Source of the DNA: Cypionkella psychrotolerans
GTDB taxonomy: Bacteria; Pseudomonadota; Alphaproteobacteria; Rhodobacterales; Rhodobacteraceae
Direction: 5' to 3'
NCBI RefSeq assembly: GCF_001294535.1
Contig: NZ_LGIC01000052.1
Span: 1 to 56,254 of the forward strand
DNA: 56,254 bases
The notes below the pieces were generated by a model. That model was given only the letters and a program-made list of their open reading frames with translations, did not search any database and had not been told where the DNA came from. Position 1 is the stretch's first letter, and each line of letters begins with the position of its first letter. The position numbers were made by a program, and so were the translations under genes. This document shows, one piece after another, positions 17,081 to 26,072 of the stretch.

Positions 17081-18343
17081 ATGACGCTCGCGACCGAGCC
17101 ACCGAAAGCAAACTTTCGGTTGGGCATGCTGATTTACGACACCCGCTACCGCAGCTACACCATCCAAGTGATCGTTCTGATCCTGTTCGCGCTGGGTGTG
17201 GCGTGGTTGGCCAACAACACCATCGTGAACCTTGCGGCCAAGGACAAAGACATCAACTTTGGCTTCCTGTGGAACCGCGCAGGCTATGACATTGATCAAC
17301 ACCTGATCCCCTACACCAACGACGACAGCCACTTCCGCGCTTTGCTGGTCGGGTTGTGCAACACCCTCGTCGTCGCCTTGGTCGGCTGTATCCTGTCGAC
17401 CATCCTCGGCGTGATCATCGGCGTGCTGCGGCTGTCGAAAAACTGGCTCGTCGCCCGTTTGATGACCGTCTACATTGAGATCTTCCGCAACGTCCCTCTG
17501 CTGCTCTGGATCATCCTCGTCTATGTGGTGTTCTCAGAGACCCGGCCCGAGCCGAAAGCCTTCAAACTCGTCGAAGGCCAAACCTCTGCCGCGCATATGA
17601 ATTTCTTCGACACCATCGCTGTGACCAACCGTGGCACCAACGTACCCCTGCCGCTGCTGACCAATCCGCTGCCGACCGTGCATCTGGGCTTCATGCCGAT
17701 CAGCCTGTCACTGATCGCCGTCATCGCGGTGATTGCGGCCTCGATCTACGCCAATATCCTGCTGCGCCGCCGCACCAAAGTCATCCAAGAAGCCACCGGT
17801 ATCCGCCCCACGATCTGGTGGAAATCCGTGCTGATCCTGTTCGTCCCGGTCGTAGCCCTGCTGTTCGCCATGGGCCTGCATTGGGAATATCCGGTGTTCA
17901 AAGGCTTCAACTTCAAGGGCGGCATCAACATCGCCCATTCCTTCACCGCTCTGACCATCGCGCTGACGCTCTACTACGCCTCGGTGATCGCCGAAACCGT
18001 CCGCGCTGGCATCCAAGCCATCAGCCGTGGCCAGTCCGAAGCCTCCGCTGCCCTCGGCATCCGCCCCGGTCGCACCATGAGCCTCGTGATCCTGCCGCAA
18101 GCCCTGCGCGTCATTATCCCGCCGCTGATCTCGCAATATCTCTCGCTGACCAAGGATACCTCGCTTGGCATTGCCGTCAGTTACCTCGATCTGCGCGGTA
18201 CTTTGGGCGGCATCACCCTAAACCAGACCGGGCGCGAGCTGGAATGTATGACCCTGATGATGTTGATCTATTTGATCATCAGCCTGATCATCTCTGCGGT
18301 GATGAACGCCTATAACGCCTCTGTCAAACTGAAGGAGCGTTAA
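17081..18343 (+). CDS. bztB: Amino-acid ABC transporter permease 1
   Basis: 420 aa, about eight hydrophobic segments, larger than ordinary polar amino-acid permeases, as is typical for BztB/AapQ. An N-terminal part carries a periplasmic loop. The permease core has CNTLVVALVGCILSTILG and, towards the C-terminus, the EAA loop that contacts the ATPase (GQSEASAALGIRPGRTMSLVI). bztC starts 1 nt after its stop. The ATG follows GGGGGAATACAT. Confidence 0.94.
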   Translation: MTLATEPPKANFRLGMLIYDTRYRSYTIQVIVLILFALGVAWLANNTIVNLAAKDKDINFGFLWNRAGYDIDQHLIPYTNDDSHFRALLVGLCNTLVVALVGCILSTILGVIIGVLRLSKNWLVARLMTVYIEIFRNVPLLLWIILVYVVFSETRPEPKAFKLVEGQTSAAHMNFFDTIAVTNRGTNVPLPLLTNPLPTVHLGFMPISLSLIAVIAVIAASIYANILLRRRTKVIQEATGIRPTIWWKSVLILFVPVVALLFAMGLHWEYPVFKGFNFKGGINIAHSFTALTIALTLYYASVIAETVRAGIQAISRGQSEASAALGIRPGRTMSLVILPQALRVIIPPLISQYLSLTKDTSLGIAVSYLDLRGTLGGITLNQTGRELECMTLMMLIYLIISLIISAVMNAYNASVKLKER

Positions 18344-18344
18344 G

Positions 18345-19787
18345 ATGTCTCTCTCTTACATCCGCAAAGACATGCTTGCCCCGCAGGCCCCACCCATTTC
18401 GCAAAGCGGCGTAATCCGCTGGGTGCGTGATAACCTGTTCAAGGGCCCATTCAACACCATCCTGACGTTGCTTGCGATCTGGACGCTCTATCAACTGATC
18501 GCCCTGTCGTGGCCTTGGCTCGCCAATGGGGTATGGAGTGACGCCAACTCGATGGCCGATTGCCGCAAAATCGTCGCCGCAAGCGCGGGCCCCGATGCTT
18601 CGGGTGCCTGCTGGGCGATGATCCGTGAACGTTGGTCGCAGTTCATCTTCGGCTTCTACCCGCCCAGCCTGTGGTGGCGTCCGATCCTCGCCTTCGGTCT
18701 GCTGTTTGTCGCCCTCGCCCCGGTGCTGTATTCTGACAACAAAAGCGCGATGTCGAAACTCTGCGGCGTGGTCGGAGCCCTCACCGTGCTCTGCCTGATC
18801 GGCGCAGATGGTTTCTCGTTCCACACCGTGCTTGCCATCGCCCTAATGGCCGCCCTCACCGCCCTCGCCGCGATCAAACCGCGCCTGTTGCTGATCGTCA
18901 CCCTGCTGTTCCCCTTCGTCGCGCTTTGGCTGCTCTGGGGCGGTTCGATCTGGGGCCCGATCACCGCCCTTTTGGGCTTCACCGTTATGGTCGTGATCTA
19001 TGGCCTCGTAGCCCCCAAACTGGGGCCGGTGATGGGCGCCAGCATCGGCTTTATTGCCGCCTGCCTGTGGTGGTTGTTCCTGCAATCCTATGTGTCTGAG
19101 GCTTGGCAAGCGCTGCTTCCGTTCCAGCTCACCTACGTCAACTCCGACAAATTCGGTGGCTTCCTGTTGGCCTTCGTGATCGGCGTCTCATCCATCTCGA
19201 TCTCGCTGCCCTTGGGCATCCTGCTCGCCCTCGGTCGCCGTTCCGACATGTTCCTCGTCAAAACCCTCTCGGTCGGCTTCATCGAATTTGTCCGCGGCGT
19301 GCCCTTGATCACCATGCTGTTCACCGCATCTTTGCTGCTGCAATACTTCCTGCCGCCGCAAACCAAGTTCGACCTGATCCTGCGCGTCGTCATCCTCGTC
19401 ACCATCTTCTCGGCCGCCTATAACGCCGAAGTGGTGCGCGGCGGCCTCGCCGCCCTGCCACGCGGCCAGTATGAAGCTGCCGACGCTTTGGGTCTGGATT
19501 ACTGGCAGGCGCAGCGGCTTATCATTATGCCGCAAGCGCTGAAAATCTCGATCCCCGGCATCGTGTCGACCTTCATCGGCCTGTTCAAAGACACAACGCT
19601 GGTGTCCTTCGTCGGCCTTGCCGATCCGCTGCGCGGCATCACCACCATTGTGCGCGCCGACATCGCGTGGAAGGGCATCTACTGGGAGCCCTACATCTTC
19701 GTCGGCGCAATCTTCTTTATCGTCTGCTTCGGCATGTCCCGGTACTCGATGTATCTGGAGAACAAGCTGAAGACTGATCACCGCTAA
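18345..19787 (+). CDS. bztC: Amino-acid ABC transporter permease 2
   Basis: 480 aa, with extra membrane helices in the N-terminal half and the conserved permease domain at the C-terminus ([35 protein letters not shown], and the EAA loop [21 protein letters not shown]). It pairs with BztB to form the channel. AAGGAG precedes the ATG. The ATPase gene follows after 16 nt. Confidence 0.94.
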   Translation: MSLSYIRKDMLAPQAPPISQSGVIRWVRDNLFKGPFNTILTLLAIWTLYQLIALSWPWLANGVWSDANSMADCRKIVAASAGPDASGACWAMIRERWSQFIFGFYPPSLWWRPILAFGLLFVALAPVLYSDNKSAMSKLCGVVGALTVLCLIGADGFSFHTVLAIALMAALTALAAIKPRLLLIVTLLFPFVALWLLWGGSIWGPITALLGFTVMVVIYGLVAPKLGPVMGASIGFIAACLWWLFLQSYVSEAWQALLPFQLTYVNSDKFGGFLLAFVIGVSSISISLPLGILLALGRRSDMFLVKTLSVGFIEFVRGVPLITMLFTASLLLQYFLPPQTKFDLILRVVILVTIFSAAYNAEVVRGGLAALPRGQYEAADALGLDYWQAQRLIIMPQALKISIPGIVSTFIGLFKDTTLVSFVGLADPLRGITTIVRADIAWKGIYWEPYIFVGAIFFIVCFGMSRYSMYLENKLKTDHR

Positions 19788-19803
19788 ATCAAGGACTTAC
19801 ATC

Positions 19804-20583
19804 ATGGCAGACCCCGCAATCGACCGCAGTAAGATGCAAATCTCTGACGAGGTGGCAATTCAAATCACCAATATGAACAAGTGGTATGGCACCTTCCATG
19901 TGCTGCGCGACATCGACATGACGGTGAACAAGGGCGAACGTATCGTCATCTGCGGCCCCTCCGGCTCGGGTAAATCCACCCTGATCCGCTGCATCAACCG
20001 ACTAGAGGAACACCAGCAGGGCCAGATCATCGTCGATGGCACAGAACTGACCTCTGATCTGAAGAACATCGACAAGGTGCGCTCGGAAGTCGGCATGGTG
20101 TTCCAGCACTTCAACCTGTTCCCGCATCTGACCATCCTTGAGAACCTGACGCTGGCCCCAATCTGGGTCCGCAAGGTGCCGAAAAAAGAAGCCGAAGAAA
20201 CCGCGATGTATTTCCTGCATAAGGTGAAAATTCCCGAGCAGGCGCGTAAATACCCTGGCCAACTCTCGGGCGGCCAACAGCAGCGCGTCGCCATCGCCCG
20301 CTCGCTCTGCATGAAACCCCGCATCATGCTGTTCGACGAGCCGACCTCGGCTTTGGACCCCGAGATGATCAAAGAAGTGCTCGACACCATGATCTCTCTC
20401 GCCGAAGAAGGCATGACCATGCTGTGTGTGACGCACGAAATGGGCTTCGCCCAAGCCGTCGCCAACCGGGTGATCTTCATGGACCAAGGCCAAATCGTCG
20501 AGCAAAACGAGCCGCGCGAGTTCTTCAACAACCCGCAGTCGGAACGCACCAAGCTGTTCCTGTCGCAGATTCTCGGGCACTGA
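19804..20583 (+). CDS. bztD: Amino-acid ABC transporter ATPase
   Basis: 259 aa. Walker [10 protein letters not shown] (about residues 57-65), Q-loop [11 protein letters not shown], signature [15 protein letters not shown], Walker [15 protein letters not shown] and the H-loop THEMGFA. It powers the BztBC permease. The operon closes with a strong terminator 17 nt after the stop. Confidence 0.96.
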   Translation: MADPAIDRSKMQISDEVAIQITNMNKWYGTFHVLRDIDMTVNKGERIVICGPSGSGKSTLIRCINRLEEHQQGQIIVDGTELTSDLKNIDKVRSEVGMVFQHFNLFPHLTILENLTLAPIWVRKVPKKEAEETAMYFLHKVKIPEQARKYPGQLSGGQQQRVAIARSLCMKPRIMLFDEPTSALDPEMIKEVLDTMISLAEEGMTMLCVTHEMGFAQAVANRVIFMDQGQIVEQNEPREFFNNPQSERTKLFLSQILGH

Positions 20584-20600
20584 CACCACCCAACACAAAC

Positions 20601-20631
20601 AAAAAGGCGCCCCTCCCTGGGCGCCTTTTTC
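20601..20631 (+). terminator. Terminator of the bzt operon
   Basis: AAAAAGGCGCCC, loop CTCCCT, GGGCGCCTTTTT. Long perfect stem with a T-run. Confidence 0.92.
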
Positions 20632-20686
20632 GTTAACAATTCCTTACCGTCAAAACCTAACCGATTGATCTAGCGATAATCTCTAA

Positions 20687-20707
20687 GAGGTCCCAACTCG
20701 GGACCTC
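20687..20707 (-). terminator. Hairpin beyond the sixA stop
   Basis: GAGGTCCC, 5-nt loop, GGGACCTC, ending 2 nt from the sixA stop on the minus strand. There is no strong T-run, so this may be a weak terminator or mRNA end-protecting hairpin. Confidence 0.4.
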
Positions 20708-20708
20708 C

Positions 20709-21212
20709 CTAAACCACCATCTCGCGCGGGATAACAAAATCCACCGTCACGCCTTGGCCCAGATCAATCTGATCCCAAGCATCGACCGCGAAATCAACGA
20801 CCAGTGTCGCCCCCGTCGGATAGCGGCCAAACTCCGCATTCAGTGGGGCCTTCGCCACCAACTTCTCGGCAAACTCGGCAATCCCCGGATTGTGCCCGAT
20901 CATCATCACCACATCCGCCTGCGCGTGCTTCAAAACCGCCAGCATCACATCCACCCCGGCGTGATACAGCGCGGGCTTCAACTCCATCAACGGAGTTGCA
21001 GGCAAAGCCGGTGCAATCCCCGACCAGGTCTGCCGGGTCCGCACCGCATCCGAGCACAGAACCTTCTGCGGCACATACCCGCGCGAGGCCAGCCACTGCC
21101 CCAAATCCGCCGCCGCCGCCTTCCCCCGTTCATTCAAAGGCCGGTCGTGGTCCGGCGTAAGTGGATCATCCCAAGCAGACTTGGCGTGGCGAGTCAAAAT
21201 TAGGCGTTTCAT
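20709..21212 (-). CDS. sixA: Phosphohistidine phosphatase SixA family
   Basis: 167 aa of the histidine phosphatase superfamily. The RHG signature appears as LTRHAKSAW (R8-H9), the second half has the catalytic-site MIGHNPG. SixA removes phosphate from phosphohistidine in signalling proteins; the exact substrate here is unknown. The start at 21212 gives MKRLILTRHAKS and overlaps the preceding gene stop as ATGA, so the longer N-terminal reading is rejected. Confidence 0.88.
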   Translation of the reverse strand: MKRLILTRHAKSAWDDPLTPDHDRPLNERGKAAAADLGQWLASRGYVPQKVLCSDAVRTRQTWSGIAPALPATPLMELKPALYHAGVDVMLAVLKHAQADVVMMIGHNPGIAEFAEKLVAKAPLNAEFGRYPTGATLVVDFAVDAWDQIDLGQGVTVDFVIPREMVV

Positions 21213-21913
21213 GTGTGGAATGTTCCCATGTGATAAGCCGAGTGTTCCGCCAGTCTTGCATAGCCTTGCGATACCGGGCAAGCCCGTCGCACAGCGCAAC
21301 CGTAATTCATACAATCTCCGCCACTTGGCCCGCTCAAATAGGCGCGACAGGCAGGCACATCATAGCCCGCCCTATCCAAAGCCCCCACCGGACAGGCCGA
21401 CACACAAGGCCGCGCACATTCCTCACAAGGCGACACCGCCACCGGAACTTCCACAAGCTGCTTCAAAGCCAGCGCGCCACGAAACGACACCATCAAGCCC
21501 TGTTCTGCCTGCACCAGCAACCGCACCGGGCTGTCCCACACCCGCCCGGTCCTAAGCGCCCATTGGTAAAACGGATGATAGGGCGCGCCGCCAAACGGAA
21601 ACAGTGCCTTCGCGCCCAGATCACATGCCATCCGCCCAATCACCCGCCGCGACCAGCGGTCAATCGGATCAGCCTTACCTGCTGAAACATAGTCCAGCCA
21701 CTCCGGCTGGCTTTTCACATGCGCCCAATACCCCGGCTCCAAAGGCCCGAGCAGCAGAACCGAGCGTGTCCCCGCAGGCAACCCAGCCTCATCCTCACAA
21801 CAAAACCCGCCCAACACTGCCAGATGATGCCGCGCCGCCAAGTCCTCAATCGCGCTTAACGAAACGGCAGCCACAGGCTCCACCCCAATCGCGCCGGTTT
21901 CTCGTCTTGCCAT
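21209..21913 (-). CDS. 4Fe-4S ferredoxin-like protein
   Basis: About 234 aa with the start set at the ATG giving MARRETGAIG; a GTG at about 21874 would reduce the overlap with the preceding gene and is also plausible. The C-terminal part holds CEECARPCVSACPVGAL, a classical 4Fe-4S binding motif, and a second Cys set (CRAYL..DCMNYGCAVRRACP). The layout resembles the iron-sulfur part of epoxyqueuosine reductase, but the corrinoid domain is not obvious. Function unknown. Coupled with sixA. Confidence 0.75.
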   Translation of the reverse strand: MARRETGAIGVEPVAAVSLSAIEDLAARHHLAVLGGFCCEDEAGLPAGTRSVLLLGPLEPGYWAHVKSQPEWLDYVSAGKADPIDRWSRRVIGRMACDLGAKALFPFGGAPYHPFYQWALRTGRVWDSPVRLLVQAEQGLMVSFRGALALKQLVEVPVAVSPCEECARPCVSACPVGALDRAGYDVPACRAYLSGPSGGDCMNYGCAVRRACPVSQGYARLAEHSAYHMGTFHT

Positions 21914-22644
21914 TGCAGCCCCACCACCATGCCCTGATGCCCCGCCGCAGGTTGCGCCCGATAGGTCCGAAAGATCCTGTCCCAAACCGACAAGGCAAAG
22001 CCAAAATTGCTGTCATGCTCGGCCCGCACCACCGAATGATGCACCCGATGCATGTCTGGCGTCACCAAAACCAACCGCACCACTGCGTCCAACCACACAG
22101 GCAGCCGCAGATTGGCATGGGTGAACAACGCCATGCCATTGAGCAAAATCTCAAACACCACCACTGCCACCGCTTGCGGCCCCAAAGCATAGATCAGCCC
22201 GATTTTCAGCGCCATCGAGGCTAAAATCTCCACCGGATGAAACCGCAAAGCCGTGGTCACATCCATATCGCGGTCGGCATGGTGCATCCGGTGAAACCGC
22301 CAGAACAACGGCACCTTATGCGTCAACCAATGCTGCGCCCAAATCGCAAAATCCAACACGAGCAGAGCGATCAACACCTCAACCCACAGCGGCCACGCCA
22401 CCCGATTCAGCACACCCCAACCCATTGACCACGCATCCACAGCCGCGCCGACTGCCAGAAACGGCAAAGCCATCGACAGCGCCCGCAAAGCCAGCGTGTT
22501 CAACACCGTTATCGACAGATTGGTAAGCCAGCGCCGCCCGCGCCCCAGCACCCGCTTGCGTTTTGGCGCTAAAGCCTCCAGCCCGGCAAAAACCACAAAC
22601 AGGCTCAGAAATACTGATAATCGCAGTAAAACTTCATATTGCAT
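21856..22644 (-). CDS. Sterol desaturase/fatty acid hydroxylase family membrane protein
   Basis: 262 aa starting MQYEVLLRLS. Several membrane helices and the three His clusters of the di-iron hydroxylase superfamily: HWLTH, HRMHH and HRVHH. Substrate is not predictable; in bacteria such enzymes hydroxylate lipids or carotenoids. The 3-prime end overlaps the ferredoxin-like gene, which suggests one transcript with it and sixA. Confidence 0.86.
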   Translation of the reverse strand: MQYEVLLRLSVFLSLFVVFAGLEALAPKRKRVLGRGRRWLTNLSITVLNTLALRALSMALPFLAVGAAVDAWSMGWGVLNRVAWPLWVEVLIALLVLDFAIWAQHWLTHKVPLFWRFHRMHHADRDMDVTTALRFHPVEILASMALKIGLIYALGPQAVAVVVFEILLNGMALFTHANLRLPVWLDAVVRLVLVTPDMHRVHHSVVRAEHDSNFGFALSVWDRIFRTYRAQPAAGHQGMVVGLQWQDEKPARLGWSLWLPFR

Positions 22645-22709
22645 CGCAGCCTCCGTCAAGCAGCCTAGGCTGACAAAATGCGAAGGCAAGCGCTTTCACA
22701 TTGGCTCAC

Positions 22710-22763
22710 ATATCCCCGCTGGAGGCTCTTTTGGCTGGCAATAGTTGCCTCCGGCGGGGATAT
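22710..22763. repeat. Long intergenic hairpin, 17-bp arms
   Basis: Arms 22710-22726 and 22747-22763 pair over 17 bp with one mismatch (ATATCCCCGCTGGAGGC on the left), with a 20-nt loop. It lies between argB and the sterol desaturase gene, both on the minus strand. The right arm ends in GGGGATATTT, a tail also found at 32971 and, reversed, near 13468, so this looks like a dispersed intergenic repeat of this genome. Confidence 0.7.
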
Positions 22764-22783
22764 TTAGACCAGTATGAAAGCCC

Positions 22784-23683
22784 TTAGCGCTTCACATGCG
22801 GCTTGACGCGCGGCGTGCTGGAGCGAATTTGCGAGCCCGCGCCGTGATCGGTGAACAGTTCCAACAGGCAGGCATTGGGAATCCGCCCGTCGAGAATCGT
22901 CACCGCCCGGGTGCCTGCCTCAATCGCCGCAAGCGCGGTTTCAGTTTTCGGGATCATCCCGCCCGAGATCACCCCATCCGCCGTCATCTGCCGGATTTCT
23001 TCCGGCGTGATCTGGGTCATTACCTCGCCTGCGGCGTTTTTCACCCCCGGCACATCGGTCAACAACAGCAAACGATCGGCCTGCAACGCCCCGGCAATCG
23101 CCCCTGCGGCGGTGTCGCCATTGACGTTGAACGTCTCATTATCTGCCATCCCGGTGGCGACCGGAGCGACCACGGGAATAATCCCCGCATTGTACAAATC
23201 GCGCAAAACCTGCACGTTCATCTCCACGGGACGGCCAACAAACCCGAGTTCAGGATCATCGGCGACGCAAACCATCAGGTCATCATCCTTGCCGGAAATC
23301 CCCACCGCGCGTCCGCCCGCGTCCATGATCGCCTGCACGATGCGCTTGTTGACCAGACCCGACAGGACCATCTCAACGACCTGCACCGTCGCCTTGTCGG
23401 TCACCCGTTTGCCGCGCACGAATTCCGATTTGATGCCCAGTTTGGCCAGCATTTCGTTGATCATCGGCCCGCCGCCATGCACCACAACCGGGTTCACCCC
23501 AACCTGCCGCATCAGCACCACATCGCGGGCAAACTCTGCCATCGCGGCATCATCGCCCATCGCATTGCCGCCAAATTTCACCACCACCACCGCGCCCTCA
23601 AAGCGTTGCAGATAGGGCAGGGCCTCGGACAGCATCTTGGCGGTGTTGATCGCATCACTCATGGTCAGGGTCTGCTTTTGCAT
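22784..23683 (-). CDS. argB: Acetylglutamate kinase
   Basis: Second step of arginine synthesis, phosphorylating N-acetylglutamate. 299 aa. [12 protein letters not shown] is the ATP-site start, [16 protein letters not shown] the substrate region, and [28 protein letters not shown] the kinase core; the end has the regulatory-type helix region. The start at 23683 has GGAGT 7 nt upstream. It lies near engB-MOSC-yidC, a usual Rhodobacterales cluster, here interrupted by an SDR gene on the opposite strand. Confidence 0.95.
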   Translation of the reverse strand: MQKQTLTMSDAINTAKMLSEALPYLQRFEGAVVVVKFGGNAMGDDAAMAEFARDVVLMRQVGVNPVVVHGGGPMINEMLAKLGIKSEFVRGKRVTDKATVQVVEMVLSGLVNKRIVQAIMDAGGRAVGISGKDDDLMVCVADDPELGFVGRPVEMNVQVLRDLYNAGIIPVVAPVATGMADNETFNVNGDTAAGAIAGALQADRLLLLTDVPGVKNAAGEVMTQITPEEIRQMTADGVISGGMIPKTETALAAIEAGTRAVTILDGRIPNACLLELFTDHGAGSQIRSSTPRVKPHVKR

Positions 23684-23889
23684 GGGGAAGACTCCAGGAT
23701 TTTTTGCCTGATAGCCCCTTTAGCCCCCCCTGCCAAGCAAAGCTTTTGTGTCTGGGCAGAGGTTAATTTCCCGTAAACGGCCCCCCGCTAAGTGATTGAA
23801 ATGATGTAAGCTGAGCCGGTGTCCACGCGCGGACAGGCTTGCAATCGCCCCGCAATGCCCTAGCTTGAGCCCCAGCCAAGGAGGCCATG

Positions 23890-24621
23890 ATGCCCGAGCA
23901 GAAAACCCTCGTCCTGACCGGAGCCAGCCGGGGAATCGGCCACGCCACCGTCAAACGTTTCGGGGCAGAAGGCTGGCGCGTGCTGACCTGCTCGCGCCAC
24001 CCCTTCGATCCGCGCTGCCCGTGGCCGGGTGGGGAAGAAAACCACATTCAGATTGATCTGGCTGACCCCAACAAAACCATCGCCGCGATGGAGACAATCA
24101 AGGCCAAGCTGAACGGAAAACTCCACGCCCTCGTCAACAATGCCGGAATCTCTCCAAAAGGTGAGGGTGGCAAACGGCTGAACACCCTAGAGACCGATCT
24201 GCGGACATGGGGCCAAGTCTTCCACGTCAACTTCTTCGCAAGCGTGATCCTCGCCCGCGGCCTGCAAACCGAACTCGCCGCCGCAAAAGGCTCGGTGGTG
24301 AACGTCACCTCGATTGCGGGAAGCCGGGTGCATCCCTTCGCGGGTGCCGCCTATTCCACGTCGAAAGCCGCGCTGGCGGCGCTCACCCGCGAGATGGCCC
24401 ACGATTTCGGTCCCCTCGGCGTGCGGGTCAACGCGATTGCTCCGGGAGAGGTGGAAACCGCGATCCTCTCGCCCGGCACCGATAAAATCGTAGATCAACT
24501 GCCGATGCGCCGCTTGGGTCAACCGAAAGAGGTTGCCGACGCGATCTGGTTTCTGTGTTCCGAGCAGTCGAGCTATATCTCAGGCACCGAGATCCAGATC
24601 AACGGCGGCCAGCACGTCTGA
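23890..24621 (+). CDS. Short-chain dehydrogenase/reductase (SDR)
   Basis: 243 aa. Cofactor motif TGASRGIGHAT at about residues 10-20, NNAG, catalytic Ser in NVTSIAGS and the YSTSK pair (Tyr/Lys), and the C-terminal SGTEIQINGG ending. Substrate unknown; NAD(P) preference not assignable. The first of two ATG codons is only 2 nt from AAGGAGG, so the second, at 23890, is preferred. It is on the plus strand and converges on engB. Confidence 0.9.
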   Translation: MPEQKTLVLTGASRGIGHATVKRFGAEGWRVLTCSRHPFDPRCPWPGGEENHIQIDLADPNKTIAAMETIKAKLNGKLHALVNNAGISPKGEGGKRLNTLETDLRTWGQVFHVNFFASVILARGLQTELAAAKGSVVNVTSIAGSRVHPFAGAAYSTSKAALAALTREMAHDFGPLGVRVNAIAPGEVETAILSPGTDKIVDQLPMRRLGQPKEVADAIWFLCSEQSSYISGTEIQINGGQHV

Positions 24622-24623
24622 CA

Positions 24624-24645
24624 CCGGAATTCGCGCGAATTCCGG
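24624..24645. repeat. Perfect 22-bp palindrome
   Basis: CCGGAATTCGC followed by its exact complement GCGAATTCCGG. It lies 3 nt after the SDR stop, between two convergent genes, and is followed 2 nt later by a second perfect palindrome. REP-like element or bidirectional terminator structure. Confidence 0.8.
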
Positions 24646-24647
24646 CA

Positions 24648-24667
24648 CGATTTCTGCGCAGAAATCG
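24648..24667. repeat. Perfect 20-bp palindrome
   Basis: CGATTTCTGC followed by GCAGAAATCG, with no spacer. It stands 2 nt from the preceding palindrome and 5 nt from the engB stop. No loop, so as RNA only the outer part can pair. Confidence 0.8.
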
Positions 24668-24672
24668 CCTGC

Positions 24673-25329
24673 CTATACCAGCGTCGCGATGATCGCCCGC
24701 AAAGTCTCAATGCCATCGCCTTTTTCCGAACTGGTCACCACCAATTCCGGGTAAGCCGCAGCATGTTTCGCCAGCGCGCCTTTAACCTGCTCGATATTCG
24801 CGTCGCGCTCCGCCGCAGAAACCTTATCCATCTTGGTCATCACGACTTGAAACGTCACAGCCGAGCGGTCGAGCAGATCCATAATCTCCTCATCCACAGC
24901 CTTCACGCCATGCCTTGTGTCGATCAAAACAAACGCCCTGCGCAAAGTTTGCCGCCCCGCCAGATAGGCCTTCAGCAGTGCCTGCCATTTTGCGACAATC
25001 GGCTTTGGCGCCTCGGCATAGCCATAGCCGGGCAAATCGACCAGAAAACGGTTCATCTCGCCCAAGGCAAAATAGTTGATCTCTTGCGTCCGTCCCGGCG
25101 TGTTCGAGGCGCGGGCGAGGTTTTTACGGCCCGTCAAAGCATTGATCAGGCTGGATTTGCCGACATTCGAGCGGCCCGCAAAGCAGACCTCCAACCGATC
25201 CGGTTCGGGCAGACCCGACATTGCGACCACGCCTTTGACGAAATCAACCGGGCCTGCGAACAGTAAGCGGCCGGCCTCACGCGAGGGGAATTCCGGCTCG
25301 GGGGCCAAGGTGAACTCTAGGCTGCTCAT
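24673..25329 (-). CDS. engB: Ribosome biogenesis GTPase EngB (YsxC/YihA)
   Basis: 218 aa. G1 AGRSNVGKSSLINAL, G2 RTQ, G3 DLPGYGYAEAPK, G4 MTKMDK (TKxD) and a late SSEKG. Essential for 50S assembly in several bacteria. The start at 25329 (MSSLEF) overlaps the MOSC gene stop as ATGA, favouring it over a Met four residues earlier. Confidence 0.95.
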   Translation of the reverse strand: MSSLEFTLAPEPEFPSREAGRLLFAGPVDFVKGVVAMSGLPEPDRLEVCFAGRSNVGKSSLINALTGRKNLARASNTPGRTQEINYFALGEMNRFLVDLPGYGYAEAPKPIVAKWQALLKAYLAGRQTLRRAFVLIDTRHGVKAVDEEIMDLLDRSAVTFQVVMTKMDKVSAAERDANIEQVKGALAKHAAAYPELVVTSSEKGDGIETLRAIIATLV

Positions 25330-26072
25330 GCCAATCTCCATTCATCGCCGACCGCAATCGGCCCGCTTTCCACAACCACAGCATAGACGCCGAAATCCTG
25401 ATGACCGAAATGCTGGTTCAACGCTTGCAGCGTCGGTGCGTTCGGGCGGCCAGTTTCAGGATCAACGGTGGTGGCACTGCACCGCTCAATGCGTTCTTCA
25501 ACCCGCAACACCGCGCCGCCGATACGGATGTTCTGTCCAACCCAAGCCAATTCGGCCCAAGGGTCCGCCCCGTCGAGCCAAAGATTACCACGCCAGCGGT
25601 CTCTCGACAATTCAATCCCCATTCGCGCCGACAGATTTGCCAGTGAGGCGGTGGATAGGATCGACAGCGCGGGCAGGGCGGTATCCGTCATGCCGCGCCC
25701 GGCGGTCGCAATCGCTACCGGCTGCGCACGATCAGGCGGATTCAGCGGCGTCACCCAGTCCAGAAACCGAGGCAAATCGGCGGGATCATCCGGGCGAAAG
25801 CTGATCTCACCGCGCTCTGGATGGTTCAGGGTAACGGTCGCGGTCGCCTCATCCAAGCTGGAGGTGATCGCCATCAGCGCCGGAGCCTTCGCGCCCCGCG
25901 CGAAATTCACGCAGCGATTCCAACCGGGTACGAGTTTCGCCGCCTCATGCGCCACCGCCCAATGCCGATCCCAAGCCAGACACTCCCCCGCCAAAAGGCG
26001 AACGGACGCGAGGGTTTCGCGTCCGTGTCCCTTGATCGGGTGGCGGCAAATTTGCGCCAGCCGCTTGGTCAT
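25326..26072 (-). CDS. MOSC-domain protein with N-terminal barrel
   Basis: 248 aa. An N-terminal MOSC_N-like barrel (ICRHPIKGHGRETL..GWDRHWAV-type, here AWDRHWAVAH) and a C-terminal MOSC domain with FRGNLWLDG-like (RWRGNLWLDG) and the conserved cysteine in IERCSATTVDPETG. MOSC domains bind molybdenum cofactor or carry sulfur; the exact role is unknown. It overlaps yidC and engB by ATGA on both sides, forming one coupled unit. Confidence 0.86.
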   Translation of the reverse strand: MTKRLAQICRHPIKGHGRETLASVRLLAGECLAWDRHWAVAHEAAKLVPGWNRCVNFARGAKAPALMAITSSLDEATATVTLNHPERGEISFRPDDPADLPRFLDWVTPLNPPDRAQPVAIATAGRGMTDTALPALSILSTASLANLSARMGIELSRDRWRGNLWLDGADPWAELAWVGQNIRIGGAVLRVEERIERCSATTVDPETGRPNAPTLQALNQHFGHQDFGVYAVVVESGPIAVGDEWRLA

